A stretch of DNA of 6,251 bases from Promethearchaeota archaeon (GCA_030606095.1 JAUWHC010000175.1:1-6251); one strand, 5' to 3'. Positions 1 to 6,035 are shown, counted from the first letter of the stretch. The notes: generated by a model not told the origin, from the sequence alone. Made by a program: numbers and translations.

Positions 1-1491
1 TGTAATAAATCTTTCTTGAATATGGTATCTATGCCTAAACCTTTCTTTAATTTCATTTCGGTTATAAGCGTTAAAGAGTTTAGTATTTTCCTCAACAATT
101 ATTTTATGAGCACCTAATCTCATACTTCCTCCTTTCTCAGTCACGCCTTTTTGGCTTTCCAAGAGATCGACTACAGGGTATGGCGTATCAAAATCAATTT
201 CAGTGGAATTTGCTCCATTTAATCCTAAATATTTTCTACAGAAGGCAATATAAAACAACTGAGCACCAACACAAATACCCAAAAAGGGCACCTTCTTTTC
301 CATAGCATATTCAGCCGATTTAATCATCCCTTCAACAGCCCTCTCGCCAAAACCAGGAGTTAATAGTATACCATCGCAATCTCTTAATACTTCTTCAATA
401 TCGGTGTCTTCAATGATATTAATCATTTTCAATTCAGTTTTATATCCTTGATGAGCCGCTGCGTGCTCTAAGGCTTCGTTAATGGAAATATACGAATCAG
501 ATATATTAAAATATTTGCCAGGCATCGCTATCCTTACCGTTTTACTAGCGTTTTTGTATAACTCAACCATTTTTACCCATTCGGAATAATTAGTGACTTC
601 GCTATATGAAACTAATTTGGCTTTTAAATCTATAAGTTCACAGAGAAAATCTCCTAATCCTTGTTCCTCAAATAATAAAGGTAGTTCGTATACGACATCT
701 AAATCGGGATTTGAAATTACTGCGGCTTCTGGAACGTTTGAGTAAAGGGAGATTTTCGATTTTATATCGTTAGCCAAAGGTTTTTCACTTCGACCTACTA
801 TAATGTCTGGTTGTAATCCCACGCTTTGAAGCATTTTAATAGAATGTTGCGTTGGTTTTGATTTTTGTTGACCAACCGCCCGAGAATAAGGAACAAGAGT
901 TACGTGAACTAAAGCCGTGCGATGAGGGTATTCTAATTTTATTTGTCGAAAAGCTTCTAAAAATATGCTTGATTCTAAATCGCCTACAGTTCCCCCACAT
1001 TCAATTAATAATACATCTAAATTCTCACTTTCTGAAATTTCCATTAATCTTTTCTTTATAATACTAGTCACATGAGGGATTAATTGCACGGTTTTTCCTA
1101 AGAATTTACCTTTTCTTTCTCTTAAGATAGTTGATAAATATATCTGACCAGAAGTTATATTATGTGAAGGATGCATCTCGATACCCAAAAATCTACTGTA
1201 AGTCCCGAAATCTTGGTCTATCTCAGAGATTTTATAACATCTTTCGTCTGACCCTGGCACGGGTGTAAAGTCCCATACATCTTCTGTAATAAAACATTCA
1301 CCGTGTTCAATTGGATTAAGCGTTCCTGGATCTACATTTAGGTAAGGGTCGATCTTAACCGCCGAAATATTGAACCCCCGAAATTGGAGGACCTTTCCTA
1401 TACTAGCGGTAACAACTCCCTTACCAATACCAGACATTACACCTCCCGTAATGAATATAAATCGTGTATTACTCTCATTGACATCTGTCAA
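1..1491 (-). CDS. pyrG: CTP synthase, C-terminus cut by window edge
   Basis: CTP synthase is a cytosolic enzyme that aminates UTP to CTP using ATP and glutamine, the last step of de novo pyrimidine nucleotide synthesis. The 497 visible residues cover the synthetase domain (about 1-300) and most of the class I glutamine amidotransferase domain. Visible motifs are the P-loop-like TGGVMSGIGKG (Lys24), KIDPYLNVDPGT (Lys46), the metal-binding Asp94 and Glu164 (E. coli Asp72 and Glu140), KSKPTQHS (Lys210, Lys212), the nucleophile Cys407 in LGICVGAQ, Glu431 in ANSTE, and RHRY (Arg488). Roughly the last 70 residues, including the catalytic His and Glu, lie outside the window. Two oddities are a 16-residue insertion at 72-91 and Pro379 where E. 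coli has Gly351. The start is TTG at 1491: an in-frame TGA lies at 1501-1503 and the first internal ATG would remove the first beta strand. The family assignment is very secure; the exact start is less so. Confidence 0.96.
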   Translation of the reverse strand, partial: MTDVNESNTRFIFITGGVMSGIGKGVVTASIGKVLQFRGFNISAVKIDPYLNVDPGTLNPIEHGECFITEDVWDFTPVPGSDERCYKISEIDQDFGTYSRFLGIEMHPSHNITSGQIYLSTILRERKGKFLGKTVQLIPHVTSIIKKRLMEISESENLDVLLIECGGTVGDLESSIFLEAFRQIKLEYPHRTALVHVTLVPYSRAVGQQKSKPTQHSIKMLQSVGLQPDIIVGRSEKPLANDIKSKISLYSNVPEAAVISNPDLDVVYELPLLFEEQGLGDFLCELIDLKAKLVSYSEVTNYSEWVKMVELYKNASKTVRIAMPGKYFNISDSYISINEALEHAAAHQGYKTELKMINIIEDTDIEEVLRDCDGILLTPGFGERAVEGMIKSAEYAMEKKVPFLGICVGAQLFYIAFCRKYLGLNGANSTEIDFDTPYPVVDLLESQKGVTEKGGSMRLGAHKIIVEENTKLFNAYNRNEIKERFRHRYHIQERFIT

Positions 1492-1500
1492 TTCTATATT

Positions 1501-1510
1501 TCACATCTCC
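1501..1510 (-). promoter_or_regulatory. Possible ribosome binding site and ATG-TGA start-stop ahead of pyrG
   Basis: On the minus strand, GGAG (1507-1510) is followed directly by ATG (1504-1506) and TGA (1501-1503), both in the pyrG frame. GGAG is the only Shine-Dalgarno-like run near the gene, but it lies 15 nt from the proposed TTG start, farther than usual. The adjacent ATG-TGA would make a one-codon start-stop unit if the ribosome used that ATG. Whether either element acts in translation is inference. Confidence 0.35.
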
Positions 1511-1536
1511 GATTTTTATAATAATTATTAATTGGT

Positions 1537-1547
1537 CTTTATAAAAG
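1537..1547 (-). promoter_or_regulatory. Archaeal-type TATA box for pyrG
   Basis: The minus strand reads CTTTTATAAAG. A TATA element centred at about 1542 would place transcription start near 1515-1518, giving a leader of roughly 25 nt before the TTG at 1491. It follows the T-tract behind the DUF1846 gene, consistent with pyrG having its own promoter. A second A/T-rich TATA-like run at 1511-1520 is too close to the start unless the transcript is nearly leaderless. Confidence 0.5.
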
Positions 1548-1586
1548 TATTAAATAGCAACCACATTTAATAAGAATTTCGAGATT

Positions 1587-1594
1587 AAAAAAAA
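1587..1594 (-). terminator. T-tract terminator behind the DUF1846 gene
   Basis: On the minus strand a run of eight T residues, flanked by further T-rich sequence, begins about 20 nt after the DUF1846 stop codon. Oligo-T tracts without a strong hairpin are the usual archaeal intrinsic terminators. No GC-rich stem precedes it. In such AT-rich DNA a chance run is possible. Confidence 0.4.
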
Positions 1595-1613
1595 TTAAAT
1601 TATTGAAATAGAA

Positions 1614-3134
1614 TTAGGTTATAAAAAGACTTCTTGATGAAAAATTTGGGTCGGATGTTATATTAAGACCTAATCTTCTCAAGCCAGCTTCGTCTCCTGG
1701 AGTGGGTATATGAGTCGAATGCATTTCGCAACCATTAAGTTCCTTAAGCTTTTCTATTGCAACTTTAGCAGAAGGATTGAAATCGGCACTTATACTTAAG
1801 GCTATAAGAGCCTCTTCGAGATTAAGACTCAATCGCTTGTTATTAAAAATCTCTGATTTTAAATAACTTATAGATTTTAAAATATTTGGAGACAAAAGAT
1901 GAATATTTTTAGGGATACCAGCTAATTCTTTGATTGTATTTAAGACTAAACTGGAAGCGGCATGCATCAATGGAGAATTATTACCAGTTATTATTGTTCC
2001 ATTCCTTAATTGTAATGCAGCTCCAGCAAATACACCCTCATTTCCTTTACCTTTTTTTTGGGCAACTATAGACGCTTGACGAGCCTCTTTTACCACTTCT
2101 CTATCAAATACTGTGAGATTCAATTCTTTCATCAACAATTCCGCTCTCTGCACAGTTTTTTTTTCCGCAACACCCATTGCATATTCACAACTATATCGAA
2201 AAAATCTTCGGATTAATTCTTGTTTTGCTGCTTGCTGCACCAGATTATCGTTAATTATAGCAAAACCTGCTTTACTTACACCCATATCAGTAGGTGATTT
2301 ATATACTAATTTGTTGCCTATAATCCTTAGCATAATTTTCTTGACTACAGGAAAAATCTCAACATCTCTATTATAATTTATTGCAGTAATATTATAAGAT
2401 TCAAGATGAAAGGGATCCACTTGATTAAAATCCCCGATGTCAGCAGTCGCTGATTCGTATGCCATATTTACAGGATGTTTTAACGGCAAGTTCCAAATTG
2501 GAAAAGTTTCAAATTTAGCATAACCCGCATCTATCCCCCTTATATGCTCGTGATACATTTGAGAAAGGCAAGTTGCCAATTTTCCACTACCTGGTCCAGG
2601 TGCAGTGACAATGATTATTGGTTTGGATGTTTCAATATAATCATTTGAACCATACCCCTCTTCACTTATGATTAAATCAATGTTGGTTGGATAACCTCTA
2701 ATTAGGTTATGTGTAACTACTTTTATATCACGGCGTTCCAGTTTATTCATGAATTGTTTTACTACTTGTTGGCCGTTATAACGCGTCACTACCACGGCAC
2801 ATATGTTAATCCCCCCATCTCGAAGATCGTCGATTAATTTCAGTGCATTATTGTCGTATGTTATACCAAAATCTGCGCGAATCTTCCTTCTTTCTATATC
2901 TCCAGAATATATACAAATAATAACCTCAATTTTATCTTTGAGAGTCTTCAAAAGCTTCATTTTCACATTTGGGTCGAACCCAGGAAGGACTCGCGAAGCA
3001 TGATAATCATAGACCAGCTTTCCGCCGAATTCAAGATATAATTTATTTCCAAATTGAGCGGCTCGATCTAAGATGCTCTTAGATTGTTCTTTTAGATACT
3101 TTTCGTTATCAAAACCAATTTTATCAATAGTCAT
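1614..3134 (-). CDS. DUF1846 / UPF0371 family protein, function unknown
   Basis: This 506-residue protein matches the DUF1846 (UPF0371) family over its whole length; bacterial members are also about 500 residues. Family motifs recognised from memory include IGFDNEKYL at the N-terminus (6-14), LYLEFGGKL (32-40), a glycine-rich TAPGPGSGK (177-185) resembling a nucleotide- or phosphate-binding loop, AGYAKFETFPIWNLPLKHPVN (203-223), NYNRDVEIFP (253-262), KSPTDMGVSKAG (279-290), and a C-terminal GCEMHST/RRLGLN segment (468-491). There is no signal peptide or membrane segment, so it is probably cytosolic. To my knowledge the biochemical role is unestablished; the loop motif suggests a nucleotide or phosphorylated ligand, which is inference. 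The ATG start fits the family N-terminus, but no Shine-Dalgarno sequence precedes it. The gene lies 45 nt after the crotonase gene on the same strand, so co-transcription is plausible. The family is best known from Firmicutes and Actinobacteria, so transfer from bacteria is possible. Confidence 0.93.
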   Translation of the reverse strand: MTIDKIGFDNEKYLKEQSKSILDRAAQFGNKLYLEFGGKLVYDYHASRVLPGFDPNVKMKLLKTLKDKIEVIICIYSGDIERRKIRADFGITYDNNALKLIDDLRDGGINICAVVVTRYNGQQVVKQFMNKLERRDIKVVTHNLIRGYPTNIDLIISEEGYGSNDYIETSKPIIIVTAPGPGSGKLATCLSQMYHEHIRGIDAGYAKFETFPIWNLPLKHPVNMAYESATADIGDFNQVDPFHLESYNITAINYNRDVEIFPVVKKIMLRIIGNKLVYKSPTDMGVSKAGFAIINDNLVQQAAKQELIRRFFRYSCEYAMGVAEKKTVQRAELLMKELNLTVFDREVVKEARQASIVAQKKGKGNEGVFAGAALQLRNGTIITGNNSPLMHAASSLVLNTIKELAGIPKNIHLLSPNILKSISYLKSEIFNNKRLSLNLEEALIALSISADFNPSAKVAIEKLKELNGCEMHSTHIPTPGDEAGLRRLGLNITSDPNFSSRSLFIT

Positions 3135-3141
3135 AGTCCAA

Positions 3142-3154
3142 AACTAACTTAGTT
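3142..3154. repeat. 13-bp dyad AACTAA-C-TTAGTT upstream of the DUF1846 gene
   Basis: A perfect 6-bp inverted repeat with a single central base ends 8 nt from the DUF1846 start codon. A one-base loop cannot form a stable RNA hairpin, so if it is functional it would more likely be a DNA-binding protein site. It fills much of the 45-nt gap between the crotonase and DUF1846 genes. A chance palindrome is quite possible in AT-rich DNA. Confidence 0.25.
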
Positions 3155-3179
3155 AAAACAATGAATATTACCTAAAATA

Positions 3180-4001
3180 CTATTTTCCTTTAAAAGTTGG
3201 ATCTCGTTTCTGAATTAATGCTTTCAACGATTCTCTAAAGTCGTGGGTTTTTAAAAGAGTTCTGAGAGCTTCGTTTTCAAGGTCTAGCGTTCTTGATAAA
3301 ACGTCTTTAAAATAATTGTGCATTGTTTTTTTCATTAATTTTAGCGATAAAGACGGACCTTTAGGAGGAATAAGTTTCAACGCTTGTTCTCTAACAAATG
3401 GCATCAATTCTTCTTTTGGTAAAACTTTATTCACAAGGCCAAGCTCGTAGGCTTCTTGAGCAGCTATCTTTTTACCAAAATAAAGCAATTCTTTGGTTTT
3501 CTGAAAACCAATGTAAAAAGGAAGCAAAAAATCGGCGCCGAATTCCGCTATAACTGCACGTCTTATAAAATAAAAACCAATCCAAGCATCTTCAGACATA
3601 TAAATTAAATCAGCTCCTATTAATGGCATAGTAAACCCCGCACCTACCGCTAATCCGTTTATAGCAGCGATTACCGGTTTAGAAAAATTCCAAAATTTCA
3701 TAGCCAATCTTTTTATCGCGATATCTGTTAAATCAATTTCTTCCAATATTTTTTTGGGAATTGAACCTATCATATTCATATTGAAATATCCACCTGACGA
3801 AAACGCGTTAGCTTCTTCGCAGCCAGTAATAATTAGAACTTTAGCATTTTTATCAGATTCCATATCTGCTAACACCGTCTCAATTTCTAAAAAGGTAACA
3901 AATGACATTGCATTTTTCCTTTTGGGTTGGTTAATTGTAACGGTGCAGATTCCGTTCTCCTCCTTTTTATAGATTATATCTTGAATGTCTTCGATTTTCA
4001 T
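3180..4001 (-). CDS. Crotonase-fold enoyl-CoA hydratase/isomerase family protein, isomerase-type active site
   Basis: The 273-residue protein has the full length and order of a crotonase (ECH/ECI) domain. Visible are the first oxyanion-hole loop NAFSSGGYF (65-73), the second in AAINGLAVGAGFTMP (112-126), the core GADLIYMSEDAWIGF (129-143), LLPFYIGFQKTKELLYFGKKI (159-179), and a C-terminal helix ending ALIQKRDPTFKGK. These proteins act on acyl-CoA thioesters in the cytosol. Aligned by eye to rat enoyl-CoA hydratase, Glu144 becomes Thr124 and Glu164 becomes Phe145, so both hydratase acids are missing. Glu153 sits where the catalytic acid of delta3,delta2-enoyl-CoA isomerases lies (Eci1p Glu158, PaaG Asp136). 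I infer an isomerase or another non-hydratase crotonase activity, perhaps in unsaturated fatty acid oxidation. The usual Asp after the first loop is Tyr72. The start is the second of two overlapping ATGs (ATGAAATGA); the first is out of frame and closed at once by TGA. Substrate is unknown. Confidence 0.93.
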   Translation of the reverse strand: MKIEDIQDIIYKKEENGICTVTINQPKRKNAMSFVTFLEIETVLADMESDKNAKVLIITGCEEANAFSSGGYFNMNMIGSIPKKILEEIDLTDIAIKRLAMKFWNFSKPVIAAINGLAVGAGFTMPLIGADLIYMSEDAWIGFYFIRRAVIAEFGADFLLPFYIGFQKTKELLYFGKKIAAQEAYELGLVNKVLPKEELMPFVREQALKLIPPKGPSLSLKLMKKTMHNYFKDVLSRTLDLENEALRTLLKTHDFRESLKALIQKRDPTFKGK

Positions 4002-4020
4002 TTCATTTTCTCAAAAGAAT

Positions 4021-4038
4021 TAATTTGAATAATTTGAA
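4021..4038. repeat. Tandem 9-bp repeat TAATTTGAA x2 between divergent genes
   Basis: Two perfect, adjacent copies of TAATTTGAA lie in the 75-bp region between the divergent crotonase and methyltransferase starts; a third copy begins (TAAT) and then diverges. The repeat lies about 20 nt from the crotonase start and 39 nt from the methyltransferase start. It could be a regulator site or simple slippage in AT-rich DNA; the sequence does not decide. Confidence 0.4.
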
Positions 4039-4048
4039 TAATAAGAAA

Positions 4049-4058
4049 TTTAATTATA
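4049..4058 (+). promoter_or_regulatory. Candidate TATA element for the methyltransferase gene
   Basis: TTTAATTATA is centred about 24 nt upstream of the ATG at 4077. That spacing would give a leaderless or nearly leaderless transcript, as is common in archaea, and fits the lack of any Shine-Dalgarno sequence before this ATG. The region is A/T-rich throughout, so the exact box is uncertain. Confidence 0.3.
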
Positions 4059-4061
4059 CAT

Positions 4062-4071
4062 TGTTTTATAA
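4062..4071 (-). promoter_or_regulatory. Candidate TATA box for the crotonase gene
   Basis: The minus strand reads CTTATAAAAC. A box here would start transcription near 4040, giving a leader of about 40 nt that would contain the tandem TAATTTGAA repeat. The TTATAA core is self-complementary and could also be read on the plus strand, but there it lies too close to the methyltransferase ATG. Confidence 0.3.
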
Positions 4072-4076
4072 GATAT

Positions 4077-4682
4077 ATGGATTTTTTAAATAAATTTAAA
4101 GAGGGCATTCTAAAAGTAATAGGATATCTTGTTCCCGTTTTTCAATACATACCAAATGCTTCCATATGGAAGGGTATAATGAGTTTACCATTAATTGGTT
4201 ATCTTATTGCATTTTTTCAAAATCCTTCTATTTTACTAAGGGATTTTTCTACTTTCTTTGGTTATCCAGGAATATATATAATTTATTTCGGAACTCTCTT
4301 TTTTATTTATAGTTTAATTTATCAAATTATCCATAGAAAAGAATTAATTAAAAAGGGCCCGTATAAGTATATTAGGCATCCTCAATATGTTAGTATAATC
4401 ATCATGACTTTTGGGTTTACTATTACAAGTTTAGAAACTACTCCTGTTAATATTATTTTTCCTCATGAAATTTTTAAAAGCTCTTGGATTGTCTATATAT
4501 GGATTGCAGAAGGTATTGCTTATATCCTTTTAGCCAAAATAGAAGATTTATCGTTAAAAACCAAATATGGTGAAGAATTTTTAAATTATGCTTCTAAAGT
4601 ACCATTTATGTTTCCGTTTTTCAATCTCAATAAAGAAAAAAATAGAAAGAATAAAAAAAATCATTTAAAAAAAGATTTTTGA
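4077..4682 (+). CDS. ICMT/PEMT-like integral membrane methyltransferase
   Basis: The 201-residue protein shows the signature of the isoprenylcysteine carboxyl methyltransferase / phospholipid methyltransferase superfamily. GPYKYIRHPQY (94-104) is the conserved G-P-Y-x-x-x-R-H-P motif that helps bind S-adenosylmethionine, and a C-terminal AKIEDLSLKTKYGEEFLNY (153-171) matches the second conserved E-x-x-L-...-YG-x-E-x-x-x-Y motif. Hydrophobic segments near 34-47, 64-84, 103-118 and 137-154 indicate a small multi-pass membrane protein. The last 18 residues are rich in Lys and Asn and probably cytosolic. The substrate cannot be read from sequence: ICMT relatives methylate prenylated C-terminal cysteines, others methylate phospholipid head groups or small thiols. 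It is the only plus-strand gene here, divergent from the crotonase and convergent with the acyl-CoA dehydrogenase, so it is not in their operon. ATG start, no Shine-Dalgarno sequence. Confidence 0.85.
   Translation: MDFLNKFKEGILKVIGYLVPVFQYIPNASIWKGIMSLPLIGYLIAFFQNPSILLRDFSTFFGYPGIYIIYFGTLFFIYSLIYQIIHRKELIKKGPYKYIRHPQYVSIIIMTFGFTITSLETTPVNIIFPHEIFKSSWIVYIWIAEGIAYILLAKIEDLSLKTKYGEEFLNYASKVPFMFPFFNLNKEKNRKNKKNHLKKDF
4653..4680. terminator. T-tracts between convergent genes, probable bidirectional termination zone
   Basis: On the minus strand, runs of seven (4667-4673) and eight (4653-4660) T residues lie 55-75 nt past the acyl-CoA dehydrogenase stop codon, inside the 3' end of the opposing gene. 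On the plus strand, TTTTT at 4676-4680 ends the methyltransferase gene, and AAAAATC (4656-4662) pairs with GATTTTT (4674-4680) as a weak stem. These suit archaeal oligo-T termination in both directions. The plus-strand sequence is also coding, so part of the A-richness simply reflects Lys codons. Confidence 0.35.
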
Positions 4683-4696
4683 TTATCTTATCATCA

Positions 4697-4709
4697 ATGA
4701 GCAACTCAT
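4697..4709. repeat. Small inverted repeat ATGAG-CAA-CTCAT in the convergent gap
   Basis: A perfect 5-bp stem with a 3-base loop sits in the 45-bp gap between the two convergent stop codons. On the minus strand it is followed about 25 nt later by T-tracts, so it could help termination of the dehydrogenase transcript. The stem is short and the role is inferred. Confidence 0.3.
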
Positions 4710-4727
4710 ATTTGAAGAAATAGGACT

Positions 4728-6017
4728 CTACAATAGTCGGAAAAGTTGACGTAAGCTATAGCTCATGATATACTGTTGGATTTGTCTCGTTCCGCCTCCA
4801 ATTTCTTGGATTCTACTAATCCCTAATAAATCATGCATTAAAGTATTATCACAAACTCCAGCTCCACCCATAAGGTTGGCACATTCATATACCACCCGCT
4901 CAGAAAGTTTTGTACTAAGGAATTTAAGTTGTGAGGCTGTAACACCCAAGGCTAAATTAAATTCTTTAGGAAGCGTACCTAATTTCTCCATTTTGTCGTC
5001 AATTGTTTGGCAAATATTTAAGGTTGCTAAAGTCATGCTCACTGTTTGTGCCCAGAGATCAGACAGAGGAAATCCTACGCCTTGATGTTTCAATATTTCC
5101 TTATTAAATTGTTTTCTCATGTTAGTATATATTACGGCATGAGTAATCGCGTTCCAAGCTTCAGCAAGATTTAAACACACGATTCCTAATCTTTCTAAAT
5201 TAAGGCCTTCAAATAAGTGCTCCCGCCCATCACCTGGTTTGCCTAATACATATTCAGCAGGAATTTTCATGTTTGTAAAAGTTTCTTTACCTATATGCAT
5301 CCTTGGAGTCCAAGGGATGTTAACCCGTTCGACTTCCCATCCATCCCATGAAGTGTTAACTAATAATTGGGCCATTGTGTTACCATTATTCTTTTCTGTA
5401 ACAGCATAAATAACCGCCCAATCTGCTTTAGGTCCATTAGTTTGATATATCTTTTCTCCATTAACAATGAAGCTTCCATCCTCTTGTTCGTCACAGGTCG
5501 TTAGCATGCGAACCGCATCAGAGCCTCTTTCTGGTTCAGTTATACAAATACAGGCTATTTTCTCTCCTGTTACTAATTCTTTTAGCGCTTTTAATCGAAC
5601 GTCGACATTTTCATGATGGAGCATTAATGGATTCACTACTAAAACTGTAGCCCCAGCGCCCATTGCTAGCTGAGGGTCGAAGAAATCCATGGCCAAAACT
5701 CTCATAAACTCAGTCGTCATCCCATAAGTTTCGAAGTCTAAACCAATGTTGTCAAATTTATGCATTCGAGTTATATATCCATTTCTTCCGATTTCGGGAA
5801 TCCACTCGTAGAAATCTTCGTTATGCGTAATGTTATTTTTTTTTTCAAATTTTTCGAAAAACTTTTGGGCTTGCTTAAGGAAATTGAAATGCTTCGGCTT
5901 TAAAAAACTCATTAAATTGTAATTCAAAAATTTATTACGGGTTTTTAGCGAGAGTTTTTCGAGAATTTCATCATTTATACATTGAACTTGTCCTTTTTTA
6001 TTATTCAATAACTTCAA
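4728..6017 (-). CDS. Acyl-CoA dehydrogenase family flavoprotein
   Basis: This 429-residue protein belongs to the FAD-dependent acyl-CoA dehydrogenase family, which forms trans-2-enoyl-CoA from acyl-CoA and passes electrons to ETF or another carrier. It shows an N-terminal helical region (about 40-150), the beta-domain signature CICITEPERGSDAVR (156-170), VNGEKIYQTNG (185-195), and a C-terminal helical domain with LNLERLG (272-278), RKQFNKEI (301-308), LMGGAGVCD (382-390) and EIGGGTRQIQ (405-414). The MCAD catalytic Glu position in YEGT is Gly408. Glu275 in LNLERLG matches the base used by isovaleryl- and long-chain dehydrogenases (isovaleryl enzyme Glu254), so activity is probably retained. 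Substrate chain length is unknown. The start is taken as TTG at 6017 because an in-frame TAA lies 12 nt upstream; the next in-frame ATG is codon 36, at 5912, which is a possible alternative. The first 40 residues exceed the usual family N-terminus. An acyl-CoA synthetase gene ends 116 nt upstream on the same strand. Confidence 0.95.
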   Translation of the reverse strand: MKLLNNKKGQVQCINDEILEKLSLKTRNKFLNYNLMSFLKPKHFNFLKQAQKFFEKFEKKNNITHNEDFYEWIPEIGRNGYITRMHKFDNIGLDFETYGMTTEFMRVLAMDFFDPQLAMGAGATVLVVNPLMLHHENVDVRLKALKELVTGEKIACICITEPERGSDAVRMLTTCDEQEDGSFIVNGEKIYQTNGPKADWAVIYAVTEKNNGNTMAQLLVNTSWDGWEVERVNIPWTPRMHIGKETFTNMKIPAEYVLGKPGDGREHLFEGLNLERLGIVCLNLAEAWNAITHAVIYTNMRKQFNKEILKHQGVGFPLSDLWAQTVSMTLATLNICQTIDDKMEKLGTLPKEFNLALGVTASQLKFLSTKLSERVVYECANLMGGAGVCDNTLMHDLLGISRIQEIGGGTRQIQQYIMSYSLRQLFRLL

Positions 6018-6035
6018 CTCTTTAAATTAGAAATA

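Noticed and set aside
852..1061. Plus-strand open frame of 69 codons
   Set aside because: It lies wholly antisense to the conserved pyrG coding sequence and has no recognisable domain; it is a shadow frame.
1437..1484. A 15-codon leader peptide overlapping the pyrG start
   Set aside because: It lies inside pyrG coding sequence, and its GGAGGTG run is forced by the conserved TGGV residues; there is no attenuator-like codon pattern.
1501..1506. Recoded TGA (Trp or selenocysteine) giving pyrG an upstream ATG start
   Set aside because: TGA ends the methyltransferase gene sensibly, no selenocysteine element is visible, and a residue here would precede the conserved domain with no need for recoding.
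2113..2376. Plus-strand open frame of 87 codons
   Set aside because: It is antisense to conserved DUF1846 motifs and resembles no known protein.
2803..3003. Plus-strand open frame of 66 codons
   Set aside because: It is antisense to the N-terminal part of the DUF1846 gene, with no supporting start signal.
3754..3972. Plus-strand open frame of 72 codons
   Set aside because: It is antisense to the crotonase oxyanion-hole region, whose protein-level conservation explains the DNA.
4077..4682. Methyltransferase gene as a mobile insertion between the fatty-acid genes
   Set aside because: No terminal repeats, target duplication or recombinase is visible, and base composition looks like the neighbours.
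4765..5085. Plus-strand open frame of 106 codons
   Set aside because: It is antisense to the conserved C-terminal domain of the acyl-CoA dehydrogenase; length alone does not support a gene.
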